From: Aquilaria yunnanensis
Lineage: Eukaryota; Streptophyta; Magnoliopsida; Malvales; Thymelaeaceae
Assembly: GCA_039654915.1 (NCBI GenBank)
Contig: CM077597.1
Span: forward strand, 29,486,001 to 29,550,000
Direction: 5' to 3'
Length of the DNA: 64,000 nucleotides
Shown: piece by piece, positions 1 through 12,764 of the stretch
Position numbering within the stretch: position 1 is the stretch's first letter
Layout of the letters: the number at the start of each line of letters is the position of its first letter
Program-made: the position numbers and the translations under genes
Notes under the pieces: generated by a model
What the model was told of the DNA's origin: nothing
Database searches by the model: none
The model's input: the letters and a program-made list of their open reading frames with translations, nothing else

Positions 1-1040
1 AATAGAATAGAAATGAAATTATTGTTTGTATTTTTTTGGATATCTTGGATGCAAACACATTAACAAAAAGGTTGCAACACTCTTTGAAGGACTTACAAGA
101 AGAAAGAACAAGAATGCCATAAGTAGGATGACTTTGAACACAAACAAGGGGATCTGGAAAAGAAAAAAACAAGATAGTTTAAGATGGATGAAATAATTCA
201 ATAATGAATTGAAACAAAGCTAAATGAACAAAAAAGTATGATAGATTGGTCTTGTATTGGAGCTTGGGCTCTGATACTACTTGATGGATGTGTTATGTCC
301 TAAGTAACTTCAAACTCCTCAAGAACCTTGCACTTTTCTTTATAGCTGACCAAGAATTGAAAAAATTTCATACGAGGAAAAGAAAGGAAGCTAGAAATAG
401 ATTGGCTTGAGAGGAAGAAGTTAGAAGACATTTAACTATAAAAAATGGAGAGAAAGCACTAAACAATTTATAATCTTATTAATCTATTTTTGAATCATGA
501 AATACTAGCCTTATTTAAAGTATTCTAAATTAGGGTAACCGGTCATGCAAAGTCAAAATGGACTAGGAGCATTAAACCTATCAAAAGTCCTAAACCTAGA
601 TCAACTAGGGTCATAAAACACGTATTTAACACCTTTTATGTGTTTGCACCATATGGCATTTTAAATGTGCACCACAAATATGCTTCATAAACTAAAAATA
701 GGTAAAACATACACAATAACTAGGAAAAACTTGGTAGAACCCTCCATGTGCCTAAGAAGGCTCCACATGGTTTTCGAGTGTGCCTCCTAGCTGTTATTAG
801 GGCTAAAGCTTTTGCCTCTTAAGTGTAGGAAACTTCTCATTTTTTCTTCAACTTGCATTTACAATTTATTGATGAAAATGAATGATTTTGGCTCCTACAA
901 ACCGTTTGACACATTAGGACGCTGTTTTGCATAATTGAGCTCTAAATGCTCCAAAATTAGTGTTTTGAGTGCTTCTTGTATGTCTTTGGGTCTCTTCCTT
1001 ATAATAAGTCTTGAATTGATCGCCAATGGATTCTTGTAAG
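1..1040 (-). other. Possible start of an LTR retroelement
   Basis: No gene is seen here. On the minus strand, positions 268-278 read AGTATCAGAGC, one base from the core of the plant initiator-Met primer-binding site (TGGTATCAGAGC). It sits next to a CA/TG boundary at 282-283, as expected where a minus-strand LTR ends and an internal region begins. By this reading 1-265 is internal sequence and 282 onward is LTR. No second LTR or target duplication is in the window, so this is a weak call based on one short motif. Confidence 0.35.
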
Positions 1041-1331
1041 TAATGGAAGCTTTTTGACCTACTGGGCCTCCATTACAAACCCTTTGGTCAGTTCAACCTT
1101 ATGCACATCTAACTTTGAATTAAACAATTCATGCTTAGAGAGTATTTTTAGAACTAAATAAACGAAACCTTAACAACTGCCCCTTACTAACTATTGTACT
1201 TAAGTAGCCTCCTTAGTATCTGTACAACACTTAAAGGTGAGTATTAGAGAATACTCAATAATGGATTCAGCACCTACAAGGGAAACTTGTGCAAGCATGC
1301 AAATACATACATAGATATATACAAACATATA

Positions 1332-1414
<83 letters not shown>

Positions 1415-3331
1415 AAGCAACCAACAAAGCATACAACAAAACATACAACAATCACAAACAAATATAACAATAATAATGCAATGAAATGCATGGATGGATG
1501 AGTGAAAGCACATGATAATGCACTTAGGATTTCCTTACATTTGAAGATGCTCTTAATAACTGTGAGCTTTTACGGCTGGGCTACTTCGACACTAGCCCAT
1601 ATATCCAATGCTAACATTTATACAACTCTATGAGGTCTTCCTCTGAGCATCTTAGAGCAAGCCATAACCTACTCAAGCCTTACCTGCATTTGATAGGCCA
1701 CTTAAAGTAAGTTTTTACTTACCTTTAACCTATTTGTTTCCCTTAACTTATTATGCAAGGTAGCCTTTTAATATAGTTTAGCTTATCCAAGCTTTTAGAG
1801 CTTAGCTTAGGCATTCTTAGTAGCTTACTTGCTAGACTACAAAGTTTGGTCGGGATTCTCTTAGGTTTTCTCTTCATGACCCAAAGGTCCAAGGCCTCTC
1901 ACTTGGGTCAATGAAGAGTCTGAAACCTACCTTAATCCCCATAGTGCCCTTTTTTCATCCTTGAGTACTTTAACCACCTTAGCCACCTTACTTTGTGCTA
2001 CCTTAACCACACCACTTAATTACCATTAAATAATACATAATTGTATATTTATAAATGTGTTTTTGGCTCAATCAAAGCCATGGAACACCTTAGGATAGTC
2101 TAGGGATAAAAATTGATATAATAGGAGCCCCATAATGTAGCCCTAGATCAGATCCTTAAGGCCTGGGCACTGCAATACCAAGGGATGGTGTGACAAGCTA
2201 ATGGTACTGTCCCTTTTCTTGGCCTCTGGGATGCAATGCCCAGTCAGGGATGCAGTGTCCAGGGCACATCCCTATGCATACCTTGCACATTTGAGCCCCT
2301 AATGCCCTTATCTTAACTTCAGTCCAAATGGGTCTTGTTCCAACTTCATTATCACATAATATACTTCAATTTCATGCATTATTTGATCCAAAATAAAACT
2401 TATAACCTTACCTCAATTTAAGAACAAAGAAAGAGCAAAGCAAGAACAAGCTACAAAGCACACAAGTACACTTGAGCTTCTTTAGCTTTTCTTTAGTTCT
2501 TAGCTTAAAATTAATGTGTTTTGACACCAAGAACCTGAAATCAAGACCATATATAGCTACTTAATAGGTTGAGAACCAAATCATAACAAATAATAAGGCT
2601 TACCTTAGGGTTAGAACAAAATCTAGCAACAAAACCCACAAATGCAACAATATTACCAAGAATGAGCTAGAAGCTTGTTGTGGTTGCCTTAGGACCTCCA
2701 AATTTGTAGGAAATTGTGTAATATATGAGGATTAAAGGTGGGAAGCTACGGAGAAGAGAGAGTTACGAAAATGGAAAATGATGGAGATGATGAATAGGAC
2801 CTTTACTACTAAATATATCTTAACTGCTCCAACTCAAATTTCTTAGCCCCTTCTTTACTTTGGTCCATAAATTTGTCTAGGTTTCACTTTTGCCACTTTT
2901 TTTCATTTAAAAACTAACCTTCCTTGGTCCCATAAGATTTTTCCTTACCCTGAAGACTTTTCCATAAGTCACCTAAGTCACTTAAAGAACAAATAGCCCA
3001 TTTAAACACTTGGTGTCATTTTTGGCCCTCAACATCCAGTTTTTGGTTCCAATAGCTAGAATAGTTTATGGCCTTAACTTACTCAGTCAAAAACACTTCG
3101 ATGACCTTAATTTCAAAAAAATTATGGTCATGCCGTTGAATTTTTTAAAAATTACCATGTTGCCATTATGACACCTGAGGTGACAAATCACACTTAAGAA
3201 TTCAATGTAAACTTTTTTAGCTTGTCTTTTATTGATGAAATATAGAATAAATTGATATATTTAAACAAAAACTTTAAATTAAATGTACTTACCTGGTGAA
3301 AGCAAGTCATCCACTAGAAGAGCTATCATAC
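1040..3331 (-). repeat. Family B LTR fragment
   Basis: This stretch aligns by eye, in the same orientation, with the two LTRs of element B (about 45,390-47,470 and 52,200-54,330). Shared landmarks are the run of short 'ccttaac...gcc..ttac..actgtt' text near 1,160, the block around the microsatellite at 1,290-1,510, the 'cttggg..aa.gaagagtctgaaacc' block near 1,900, and the 'tttggcccc/ttccttggtcccat' block near 2,920. Ends are approximate and no target duplication was found. It contains no gene. Confidence 0.6.
1335..1411. repeat. (TA)n microsatellite, about 38 units
   Basis: An uninterrupted TA dinucleotide run lies inside the family B LTR fragment. The equivalent position in the other B LTRs holds a much shorter TA run (about 45,547-45,571) or a CATA/TATA mix (about 52,357-52,376). 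The Tyr/Ile-repeat open frames that cross it on both strands are artefacts of the dinucleotide. Confidence 0.95.
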
Positions 3332-3718
3332 CTTGACCTCAAATGGAGGAGCATGTGACCAAGCTCCAGTTAAGATTACACTAATCAGACTACGCACTAA
3401 TGTTTCTGTGATTTTATAAACTATTTATAGTCATTTGATTATTTACTAACTCATACAGAATTTTTGTTAGAATTACTTTACATGGGTCCTTAGGAACTTA
3501 GAGGAAATCCACCGGCTTATATTCATCTACTAGCCGAGGTCCATTAGAACAATGTGTACCACTAGAGTAAGGATGCATAAAAAAAATCTTAAACTTCTAG
3601 ACAACCACGACTATACATTGCTATTACTGCACATTCAACCGGACTACTATAAGTACTTGTGACACCATATGTATGACCAATGGCAGGAATAAAAATGGAA
3701 AATGTGGTCAGTGGTTGG

Positions 3719-3798
3719 TTTGCACATCAAGCACACAATGGATGAGTCACGGACAGTGTTTGCACGTCAAGCACACAATGGATGAGTCACGGACAGTC
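3719..3798. repeat. 40-bp tandem duplication
   Basis: Two adjacent 40-bp units (3,719-3,758 and 3,759-3,798) differ at two positions, one near the start (catcaag versus cgtcaag) and one at the last base. A 66-residue open frame crosses the repeat and shows the duplicated peptide. No known domain is visible in it. Confidence 0.9.
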
Positions 3799-4811
3799 CC
3801 AAAGTACACGATGGGCTCCATGCCAAGCAAGATGCACTGGGATCAAATGGTAACAACCTTTCCCTTCCATTAACTTAAATTACATATTTTAAGAAACTTT
3901 TATAATTAATCATGCTAATTTTAACATTTCAGTTATCATAAATGAAAGAACAGGATGGAGTTGAGCCAACATTCAAGGAGTGGTAAACTCGTACTCATAA
4001 GGGATGAAGTTTAGTGAGCATGTCGATCCCATTGCTCAGTAGCTGAAGGTAATGAATTTTCATTTATAACTACATACATTATTTTAACACGGCCTTCTAT
4101 AAAACTATTTGATTAAATAATTTGTTTATGTATCACAGGGGAGATACATCCAGTGGGTCCATAAAAAATACCCAAATCTAGATGATTGCCCACAATTTGA
4201 TGCTAATGCATGGATTGAGGTATAAGGACAGCAAAAATAGGAGAGTACCAGGTATTCCACATTGCCTTGCATACCTACACACACATAAAGCCCACTAGGT
4301 ATTTTCTATTTCAAATATCTTTGTTTGCCAATAAAATAACTTTTATTTTACTAACTGCAAAGCTGCTAGCCAACTTCACTAGGCACTATGTGTTAATCTA
4401 GCCGAGATTGCTTAGCTAAAGGTAAAGAACACTGATATTGGAAGCCAATGGTCCTAGTTATAATTAAAGGTTTGTGAGTAGATCTAGTCAAAGGTTCGCA
4501 ACCAAATCCAATAGAACACTGATGCTGGAGTGAGTGAATGCCACAACTCACATGTTGACATAGAGTGGCATCATACTAGTAGAAATTATCCTACTAAACC
4601 TTTGGACAGAATCCTCCTCTTATCGTGATGACAATGGGAGTGCATAGTATGATAATGATGATAGGCCAAACTCGATATCTTATTGGCTGCTATTAGTGGA
4701 TTTTATTCTTTAGAATAGAAATATTTTAGTATATGAATTAACTGTAAGTAGGACCTTGTCTTTACGATTTAAAAATTTTAATACATAATAATTCATTAAT
4801 TCTACATTTAG

Positions 4812-4848
<37 letters not shown>

Positions 4849-5229
4849 GAAATCTAATATATTAATATATCAAATATATATCATACACCTCATATTGTGT
4901 GTGCGTGTATCAATGCTTCTAATTTTTTTAAAAGAAAGGATGATCAAAACTTAGCCCTGTTTGTGCCACAAGATCATCGCTCTAATTGGTGTCAGAAAAT
5001 TGTCGCACGTGAGAGAGTCACAAAATCATTGCAAGCCGAGGGCTTACAAAATTGTAGCAGTATAGGGGTCCCACACACATATACAGGAGCATCAGAAAAA
5101 TGTCGTAGCTCCAGAAGATTAGAAACTCACCGCAAAATTACCATCAGAGAATCGCGCGATTATTGTTATTTCTTACACTAGTATTTCCTACCATTTCGAG
5201 CAATAATTTTAATGGTGGCAAATGATATT

Positions 5230-5282
5230 TCCTACTAACCTCCTGTAATTTTGGCCATCTAAAAAGGCCTAGTCTTTTGTAG
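5230..5282. mobile_element. Possible CACTA (En/Spm) transposon end
   Basis: Read on the minus strand, the sequence ending at 5,282 begins CACTACAAAAG. This agrees with the CACTA-type terminal inverted repeats of plant En/Spm elements. The matching opposite terminus was not found, so only one end is supported. Confidence 0.3.
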
Positions 5283-6475
5283 TGAGTTATAATCGAAACA
5301 TACAACTGTGCATTCTTCAAGAGGATGGATATTTTTTTGTCATTTAAAAATAATTCAATGAAAAATTTCTCTTATCAACTTGAATTTGAATTTTTAATAT
5401 TAGTGGGGAACTTGTTTAGAACAATTCACTTTCAATTTTGAGAAATTGTGGACTAAATTACTTTATAAAACTATAAAGTTTTAAAGTAAATAACTTATGC
5501 TGCAAAACTTAATAATCAATAATCAAAAGATATGATTGAAATACAAAAATTGTGTTTAATTTATAATAATCAATTAACAGTTTAAGCATTAACTTAATAA
5601 AGGTAAAACAAAAGAAAAGAAAAAAAAATTTGTCAAAAAGTTTGGGACTAAAAGAGGGAATGGAAGAGCTTTAGGTATTAAAAGTTTAACAATTGACTTA
5701 ATAAACGTAATAAAAGGAGAAATGATTTAGGTTTAGCTAAAAAATAAACATATCATCTTAACCACTGTTTTGCTTTAGAATGTACTATATAAAGAAAACA
5801 AGAAAAAAAAATTATAGGGACTAAGAAAGCAGTTAGAAAGACCCAAGTTAAGTAGTTATTAAGTTTGAGGACCAAAATGCCACATGGGTCAAAATTAGGA
5901 ACTAAAATGAGAAAGAGTAGAAATCCAGTGACTGAAAAATGCATTTTCACCAAAATAAAATATGACATATATTGAAAATGGGAAAATAATGAACCAGGCC
6001 CGAACTTCAACGGAATTCAATCGCATCCGAGGAATTTTTTTTTAAAAAAATACTATTCATCTATCGTGATTTTCACTGTATATGGATAGTAAAAACAATC
6101 TCATCTATTAGAATCTAGATGTGATTTGCTCAACTTGTATACCAATAGAAGCTTTACACTTAAGTCAAAATTTTTTTTTTAAATATTTATTTAAAAATAC
6201 TTAAGTATATATTATTGATTTTTCTTTTCCCTAACAGGGCTCAAAAAAATACATAAAAATTAATTTCTTCCTAAAAAAATTTTATGCAAGTGATTATTAT
6301 GAGATAGAGTATTAATTTTCAAACACCATTGCTTATAGAGAAAATATGATAATATGAGAATAATAATTATCTTTAATGAGATATAAGTTTCGGGTTTTAA
6401 GTCAAGTTAAGGTCTAGATCCAATTTGTTGAGCCCATAAACAACTGCTATTTTTGAGCTTGAATTGAAACTGAGG
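5283..6475. other. AT-rich spacer, nothing recognised
   Basis: AT-rich sequence with homopolymer runs and no credible open frame on either strand. The 85-residue minus-strand frame at 5,753-6,010 is hydrophobic, low in complexity, and has no motif. Confidence 0.6.
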
Positions 6476-7045
6476 TAAGCAACCCACCTCCTGAACGGAC
6501 CCTACTAGAAAATATTGGGTTATGGTTAGGTTGTGTTGGTTTCACTTGACACCCACCACCATTTTCGCCAGCTCTTCTTCTTTGCCGCTTAATCTGCCCC
6601 CCCCCCCCCCTCTATTCTTTTCTCACCATCTCCTTGTTGATTGACAATGATCTAAAATGGTGAAGTTCATGGATGAAGAATGGAAGAAGGATGTCAAGAG
6701 AATGATGAAATAGAGTAGAGCATTGAGGGTGACTAGGCAACGGGTGAATGCAAAGTTATGAAGGTCATTGCCTAGCCTAAACCTGAACCAAAATAAGCAA
6801 CCCATAGAACTGACCCTAACCAAAAAATATTAGGTTAGGGTCAAGTCATGTCGGCTCTACCCAACACCCACTACCACTACCACTAGCTCTTATTCTTTGT
6901 TGTTTCATCTTTGCTCCCCTTCTGTTATCTTCTAGCTATCTCCTTGTTGATTGACGATGATTTGAAGCGGTGAAGTTCATGGGTGAAGAACGGAAGAAAG
7001 ATGTCAAGAGATAGATGAAATAGAGTAGAGCGTTAAGGGTGAAGT
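6476..7045. repeat. Tandem duplication, about 320-bp period
   Basis: The block from about 6,476 to 6,760 is repeated, diverged, at about 6,797-7,045. Both copies run from 'gcaaccca' through 'atctccttgttgattgac.atgat' and 'ggtgaagttcatggatgaagaa' to 'gatgaaatagagtagagc'. A C homopolymer (about 6,597-6,610) lies in the first copy only. No coding potential is seen. Confidence 0.8.
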
Positions 7046-8729
7046 AGGATTGCAAAAGCATTGGCAAGGGACTATGTGGTTGGGCAGCATCCCATTGAGG
7101 GCAAGGCTACAGAGGGCGGTGTGAGGGAGAGCAAGGTTAAGGAGTGTGTGAGGTCTAGTGATTGCCCAAGCTTGAATATGAAAAAGAAGGGGTATGTTGG
7201 TTGGATTAGGGTTAGGGATAGTCTGTAGGTTGGTTTAAGTTAAGATAGTTTGTGGGTTGGGTTTGGGTTGGGTAGGGGTGGGCGTTCAATTTTGAGTTAA
7301 ATTGGGTTGATTTGGGTTGAGCCTGAGCCAACCCAATTTTTACTTTTTTAAAATTGGTTTGGTTCGGATGAACCCAAAATCACACTTATTTCATACACTA
7401 ACCAGACTCTAACACGACATATAAGGTCAGGTTTTGGATTAAGGTCAAGTTTTGGATTAAGTTCAATTCCTTCTGCCTTTGCTTATCGTATAGATTTCAA
7501 ATTTACCCCCTTCCAATTTATGTGAATCGTGTTGTTAGCCTAAATTTTTTCCTATTAAAATCCCCACTCCAGAGATTGTGTCCTAAACGGATCCATTTGG
7601 GCATTTTCACACTTTATTCTGGCAGAATGTCAGCGAAAAAATGCTATGCAAGTCCTTACTTATTTTCATTTTTGATAAATAAGTCTACAAATTTTCAATT
7701 TGAACAACGTAAGAATTAACAAATTATTTATGCTTGGATAATTTTATCGTTTTCATAAAAAAAAAATTACACAGCAGCCCCTGGTTTGCAAATATTTAAA
7801 TTCAACGCTAAAGTTTAAAAGTTTACAAAATAGCCTTGAAAAATGACATCTTTAACCTCTGTAAGTTAAAAAAAAAAATTTTAAGTGTGTGTACGTGCGT
7901 GTGCAACAAATAACCATGTACTAAAGTAATATCAACATATATATTTTTTTTGTTGGAAGCTACATTTTGAATGCTAGACTCTGAACACGAAACTGTGTGG
8001 GTTGGAGATGATTGTAAAGTTTAGGGAATTTTTTTCATTTTTTATGAGTAATTCTTATTTTTCAATGGAAGCAAAAGAATATTGTTTGGGAAAAAAATTT
8101 GTAGACGGTATCTTCTTTTGGAAAGGATTATTGATTTTTTTGGTAAATGATTTTAGTTCCCACAAGAGGGTATTTTTATTTAATTTTTAAGCTTAGATGT
8201 AATCATGGGTTAACTTAACAGAAATAAAAAAAATGTCGGGCATATATGACATTTTTCGTTTAGATTTAATCAGAACTAACAGAGAAAGTGATGGAATGGA
8301 TACGTTTAAGACATGATTTTGATAGTTAAGGGTTTTAATATGATAAAAGATAAGTTAAGAAATCACTTAGTATAAAATAAGGTTAGGGAGAAAATGTGAA
8401 ATTTTTCTTGTCTCAAAATATTTCATTTTTTCTTTTGATAATCAGAATCATCTATATAAATAAAAAGGTATAAGGAAAGGGGGAAACGACTACTTTTATA
8501 AGACGCAAAATAATGCCATCCAAGCGGCGTCTCGAAATAATTTATATTATCTAATATGACTATCTAAATCATCAATTTCTGTAAAAAAGTCTTTTCTCCT
8601 TACTATCGTAAATGAGTATACGTTTCTATCGGGTATAGTGTAGGTTTGTGCATACTCTAAACTCCAGAACACCGTTATCTAAAATTCAAGTGCATGAAAT
8701 CACAAGAATCGGCACTAAATTTTTAACGT
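7046..8729. other. Intergenic, nothing gene-like
   Basis: No credible gene. From about 7,200 to 7,440 there is degenerate GGTTNGGGTT/AACCCAA-type text, which recurs at about 42,180-42,260 and 42,960-43,110, so it is part of some dispersed repeat. The stretch 8,400-8,729 is the 3' flank of the minus-strand RING-H2 gene and would hold its 3' UTR. Confidence 0.5.
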
Positions 8730-9221
8730 TTAAATCGGAAACCGGCAAACGGGGCAAGTCCGGTTGTCCCTCAACCAATGATCAATACAAGGCAAGTGAA
8801 AAATATGATTACAAATCGGAAACATCCGGCAGATTTCACCATCCACGAAATCGCTCAAACAAATGGGACACTCGCTCGATCCATAAGTCGTTTGCTCTTT
8901 CCGGTACAGCATCGGGGGCGGCACGTCCCAATGTGAAAACCGCGGCCTCTCCCCAACGTTGGCTTCGTCTCTGGTCACTTCGCTGCCACCACTTTCGCGG
9001 TTGGTCACTTCTAGGACGATATCGTCACGCTGTGTGCTCCGGTGAATGAAGATTCTGATGGTGCATCTCCGGAAGATGCAGAGCAAGAGGGTGAAAAAGA
9101 GGATGATGGCGAAGGCGACAACGATGAGGGTGACCGGTTTCGGGGAAACGGTCGGGGTGGTGAAAGAGGAATGGAAATGGTTTGGGGTTTGAGGGGCTTC
9201 TGGGGCGCTCATAATGTTCAT
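8730..9221 (-). CDS. ATL-type RING-H2 E3 ubiquitin ligase
   Basis: Predicted membrane-anchored E3 ubiquitin ligase of 163 residues. One hydrophobic membrane segment covers about residues 30-50 and is followed by a basic stretch. A C-terminal RING-H2 finger has ligands C118, C121, C137, H139, H142, C145, C156 and C159 (spacing CX2CX15CX1HX2HX2CX10CX2C), with the conserved W before L150 and a P-V between the last two cysteines. Family knowledge: ATL proteins are usually intronless, carry one N-terminal membrane helix and recruit E2 enzymes through the RING. The open frame extends 31 codons upstream but only from a non-ATG codon. I chose the ATG at 9,219-9,221, with a second at 9,210-9,212. The canonical GLD motif between membrane segment and RING is weak here (W-D-V-P-P-P). 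A related gene lies at 30,091-30,621 on the same strand. The substrate is unknown. Confidence 0.88.
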   Translation of the reverse strand: MNIMSAPEAPQTPNHFHSSFTTPTVSPKPVTLIVVAFAIILFFTLLLCIFRRCTIRIFIHRSTQRDDIVLEVTNRESGGSEVTRDEANVGERPRFSHWDVPPPMLYRKEQTTYGSSECPICLSDFVDGEICRMFPICNHIFHLPCIDHWLRDNRTCPVCRFPI

Positions 9222-9462
9222 GAGAATTAGGAGATTGTTTGGCCGAGCATGGCTCTGCCTTTTTGAGTTCTTTTGGTGCTGAATTGGTTTAGTTATTGCT
9301 GGTTTTCGGAACAAATTTAATAGCTGACAGAACTAAATGAAGCGTCTTGCTGGTAGGAGCTTGAACTACTAACTTAAGGTCCTCAAAATGGAAGTTCTGT
9401 TTGTGAGCCAGCGGGAAGTTGCTAGTCTTTGTTAATCTTGTTTGAGCCAGCAAGAGAGAACC

Positions 9463-9472
9463 TTATTTATAC
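9463..9472 (-). promoter_or_regulatory. TATA box of RING-H2 gene 1
   Basis: The minus strand reads GTATAAATAA here, a good plant TATA box, about 245 bp upstream of the chosen ATG. This would leave a 5' UTR of roughly 210 nt. It is placed by sequence only. Confidence 0.5.
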
Positions 9473-10019
9473 TAGCTAAAAGGAGGCCTGTTTGGGCCAT
9501 CCCGTAATAGTCAGCCCAAAGAGAAGATATTGGGCCTTAGTTTTGTTTCCCTCATTTTTCGGCCCAAGTTTGGCCATGCATGAAATTATGATTTAACTTC
9601 TTGTTTTTATTTTCAAACACAACAAATTTCGCCCAGTTACGGTGATTGGTCAAGCTCAATCTTCCCAATACGTGAAGTTAGAGCAATCCTGAACGTACTT
9701 AGATTTGCGGCTATTAGCGGTCTCCCGAATATTATCATCCTAACTAATTGCTTTCAAAGGTTTCTACTCACTGATAACAGTTACCCATAGCTAATTATCT
9801 TTTGCAAGAGGTTAGAACTCTACTCCCACGGTTCAAATAACTATCTCCAGTGGCAACCAAACGACCAGTAGTCGAAGAAGCACAGTAATTAGCTACATTT
9901 ATTTTATCATCTACCTTAGCTCTATAATCTCTCTATTTTTTTATATTTCTAATTACTAAAAAAAAAATAGCTTAAAAAAGCTGAGGTGCTAAGCATAGAA
10001 GCATGAAAAATATTTATTG
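9473..10019. other. Upstream region of RING-H2 gene 1
   Basis: No gene. It holds the presumed upstream promoter of the minus-strand RING-H2 gene and then plain AT-rich spacer up to the family B LTR copy. I see nothing else in it. Confidence 0.5.
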
Positions 10020-12198
10020 GGACTAAGGGGCACAATTTAGTGTAGGTTTAAGTGGCCCAAGTTCAATAAAAACAAGAGTTGGGGTCAAATTGACAACAAG
10101 AGCAAAAATGAGCTAACTGAGAGTAGTTGGTTATATATTTGATGGAGATGGAACTATTCTTTATCTCCCTTATCCATAATTTTCATGGCTTTCTTTCCTC
10201 CATACCTCTCCATCTTTAGACCTCTTAAATTGCCCAAAAATTCATGAAAATTGAACGTCCCAAAGCCATCATAACAAACCCCTAGCTTATCTTTTGTGGA
10301 TTGAGTGCATTTGAACTTGTTCTTGCAAGTTCTGTATTGAAACCCTAAGTTAAGCTTCATCCAAGGGTATGGGTTTGTTCTAAGCTTGAATAATTGTTAG
10401 AAATGGTCTTAATTTTATCTCCATGGTGCGCAGTTTCATTGGAATTAGGGCTGGCACTCATAAGAGCTTTATTGAGCTACATGGTGCTCGCTTGTTGTGT
10501 TTTGCTTGCTTCTTCCTTTGCAGATTATTTGAGATAAGGGGTTTAAGTTTTTGCATGCATAAATAATGCATAATTAGTGTTAAAAACACATGGAGTAAGC
10601 TTGGATTGAGGCAAGAAAGGATTGGCCATGCATATGCAAGTTTTGGGCCAAGAATGGGCTAGGAATGAAGGAGTTTCATGGTGTAGGGGATGGACTAGCG
10701 TTGCAGCACCAAGAACACTATCTCTAGGCTAAGGCAAAAGGCTTGGGGCACCACGGTACCAACCCTTGGCGCTACAGTGTCACCAAGCAACTTGCCGCAA
10801 GCTTAAAGGCTTCAAGGCTACTCCAAATGCATCAGTTTCATCCTAGGCCATTCCTAAGGCATTTAAGATTTTAAATTAGGCCTTAATCTCACTCCTAATA
10901 TGGTAAATAATGCATCATTAAGTTGGGTAATAAGGAGGCGGTTAAGAGGGCAAGGTGAGTAGATAAGTTTCAGTGCCTTAAGGTGTAAGAAGGCATTAAA
11001 ATCGGACCAAGGTAAGTTTGAAGGCTCTAATGGGAAAGCATAGAGGTTATGAACCTCTGGCATTAGAGTAGAGCCCAATGGGTTCGGGTCCCATAATGAT
11101 GCAAAGATAGAGCTGAGAACCTTTGGGCATTGAGGTGGTGCCTAAGAGGTCTCAACCAAGTCGACGGGCTTGGTAAGTGATCCACTAAATTGGCCAAGTC
11201 AGGTCTGAAGTAACTTGGTGAAGTGCGGCCACTAAGTTCGTTACACTTCACAATAAGAAAGAGAAATAGACAGGTAAGAGGTGAGTAAGTGACAACTTAC
11301 TCTAAGTAGCCTATCAAACGCGAGTAAGGTTTGAGTAGGCGATGACTTACTTTAAGGCATCGTAAAAGGACTTGATGGGGTTTGGTTAAAGTGCTAACAT
11401 TAAATACAAGGGCTAATATCCAAGTATCCTAGCTGTATGAACTCGCGGCAGTTATGAACACCTTTAGGAGTAAGGAAGTACTAAGTTCTCGTGCATGTGC
11501 ATGTGCATTACTCATCCATCCATCCATCCATTCATTACTTGCATTTTGGTTGTATTATTATAGTGTTAGTTTGCTGTGTTGCTTGTGTTGAATGTTGTTC
11601 GTTGTTATATATGTGTTGCTTGGCATACTTGCATATATTTTCCTTTGCAGGTGCCCAAATCTCTTATTGAGCATTTTCAAGTACTCGCCCCTTAAATGTT
11701 GTGTAGGTTCTGAGGAAGCTAGTTAAGTCTAACAGTTGGTAAGGGGCAGCTATTAAGGCTAAGTTTATTTAGTTCTAATGGTACTTGCTAAAAATGAATT
11801 TTATGATTCAACGTTGTTTCTTGCATAAGCTTGTATTGACCAAAGTGGTTGCCTTTCAGTTTGAGGCTAAAAGTGAGCACAAGGAAAGTATGGCTCATCA
11901 CTTGAAGCTAGCTTTCTCAGGTGAAGACCTAAGAATGGATCTTAGTATATATACACTGTCTCTTGTATATGTATGGTATTTTTATACTAAGTGTTGTCTC
12001 TACTAGTATCCATTGGTTTGTATAACACTAGGGTTATTTTTTAGTGCATATAAGGTTAAGACATATGCACACAGTTATTACTTGAAGTTAAAACAACTAA
12101 AGTAATAATTAGTCAATTGTAACCTAAGTGAGATCACAATTTCCTAAAAACCTACCAATGGTAGTTAAATCAAGGCACTAAGACACTGTTCCGCCATA
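10020..12198 (+). mobile_element. Family B solo LTR (or truncated copy), inverted
   Basis: This is the reverse complement of the LTR type found in element B. Matching landmarks are 'catgaaaattgaa.gtcccaaagc' near 10,240, 'gcatttgaa.ttgttcttgcaagtt' near 10,308, the 'ccatccatccatc' block near 11,516, and the terminal 'agtcaattgtaacc.aagtgagatca' to 'cactgttccgcc' text at about 12,110-12,196. The latter matches the element B terminus that ends in GTTCTGCTACA. No primer-binding site follows the right end, so a solo LTR is likely. The left end and target duplication could not be fixed. Confidence 0.65.
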
Positions 12199-12759
12199 AT
12201 GATGGTTCAACCATGTGGCTACAACTCTTTGTGCCACTTTACCAAGTGGCAAAAGTTGGCTTGTCTCCATTTCACTACGGAGGCTCCATGTGGTCACTCC
12301 TATGTACTACATTATCATAACCATTTAACTACTTCTAGCTAGTATTAAAAATGGCGCTGTGAGTTGATGTACTGCAATAAGCAACAAGAAGTGCATTGCT
12401 ATGACATGGTGTGGTCACACCAACTTGTGGTGTTATAACATCGAGTTAAATGTGCGCTATAGTAACATGGAGCCATATCAACTTGTGGGACAATAGCATC
12501 AATTGTGGTACTACCACACCAGTAAATTTTAAGACTAATATATCTTAGTACCTTTATATAATTTAGCAATCACTCTTTCTAACTAAATTCCAACAATATC
12601 TTTTGAGCCAAAACTCCTCACAAAAAAACATTGCATTTAGAACAATGATACAATTCACACCTCAAAGCGAATAACTCTAATTGTTCCAAATAGCTAATTC
12701 ACCTATGCACAAAGAGCTAACTTGACCATTTGAGAGTCTTCCTATCAGACACACTTTAG
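12199..12759. other. Spacer left of element A
   Basis: No credible open frame. It contains scattered near-repeats of 'accaacttgtgg' and 'gctatagtaacatgg' around 12,400-12,520, probably part of an old repeat. This sequence was joined to 29,703 onward before element A inserted. Confidence 0.5.
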
Positions 12760-12764
12760 GGCCT
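12760..12764. repeat. Target-site duplication of element A, left (GGCCT)
   Basis: GGCCT directly precedes the TG of the left LTR and is repeated exactly at 29,698-29,702 after the CA of the right LTR. A 5-bp duplication is standard for LTR-retrotransposon integrase. Confidence 0.93.

Larger units (their letters stand above)
3332..5282. other. Gene-free stretch with decayed transposon-like sequence
   Basis: No intact gene is visible. Around 4,140-4,225 the plus strand reads for some 27 codons like a piece of real protein (a basic segment followed by W-V-H-K-K-Y-P and D-D-C-P-Q-F-D), then stops. This is compatible with a decayed transposon-encoded protein that I cannot assign. A short TA run lies at about 4,808-4,842. 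The right edge resembles a CACTA-type terminus. Confidence 0.3.

Noticed and set aside
1200..1513. Open frames of 70-83 residues on both strands around the TA run
   Set aside because: They consist mostly of Ile-Tyr repeats translated from (TA)n and exist in several frames at once.
8648..9230. 133- and 62-residue plus-strand frames
   Set aside because: They are antisense to the RING-H2 gene, which has clear zinc ligands on the minus strand.
9222..9314. 31-codon extension of RING-H2 gene 1
   Set aside because: There is no ATG in the extension, and the membrane-RING layout is complete without it.
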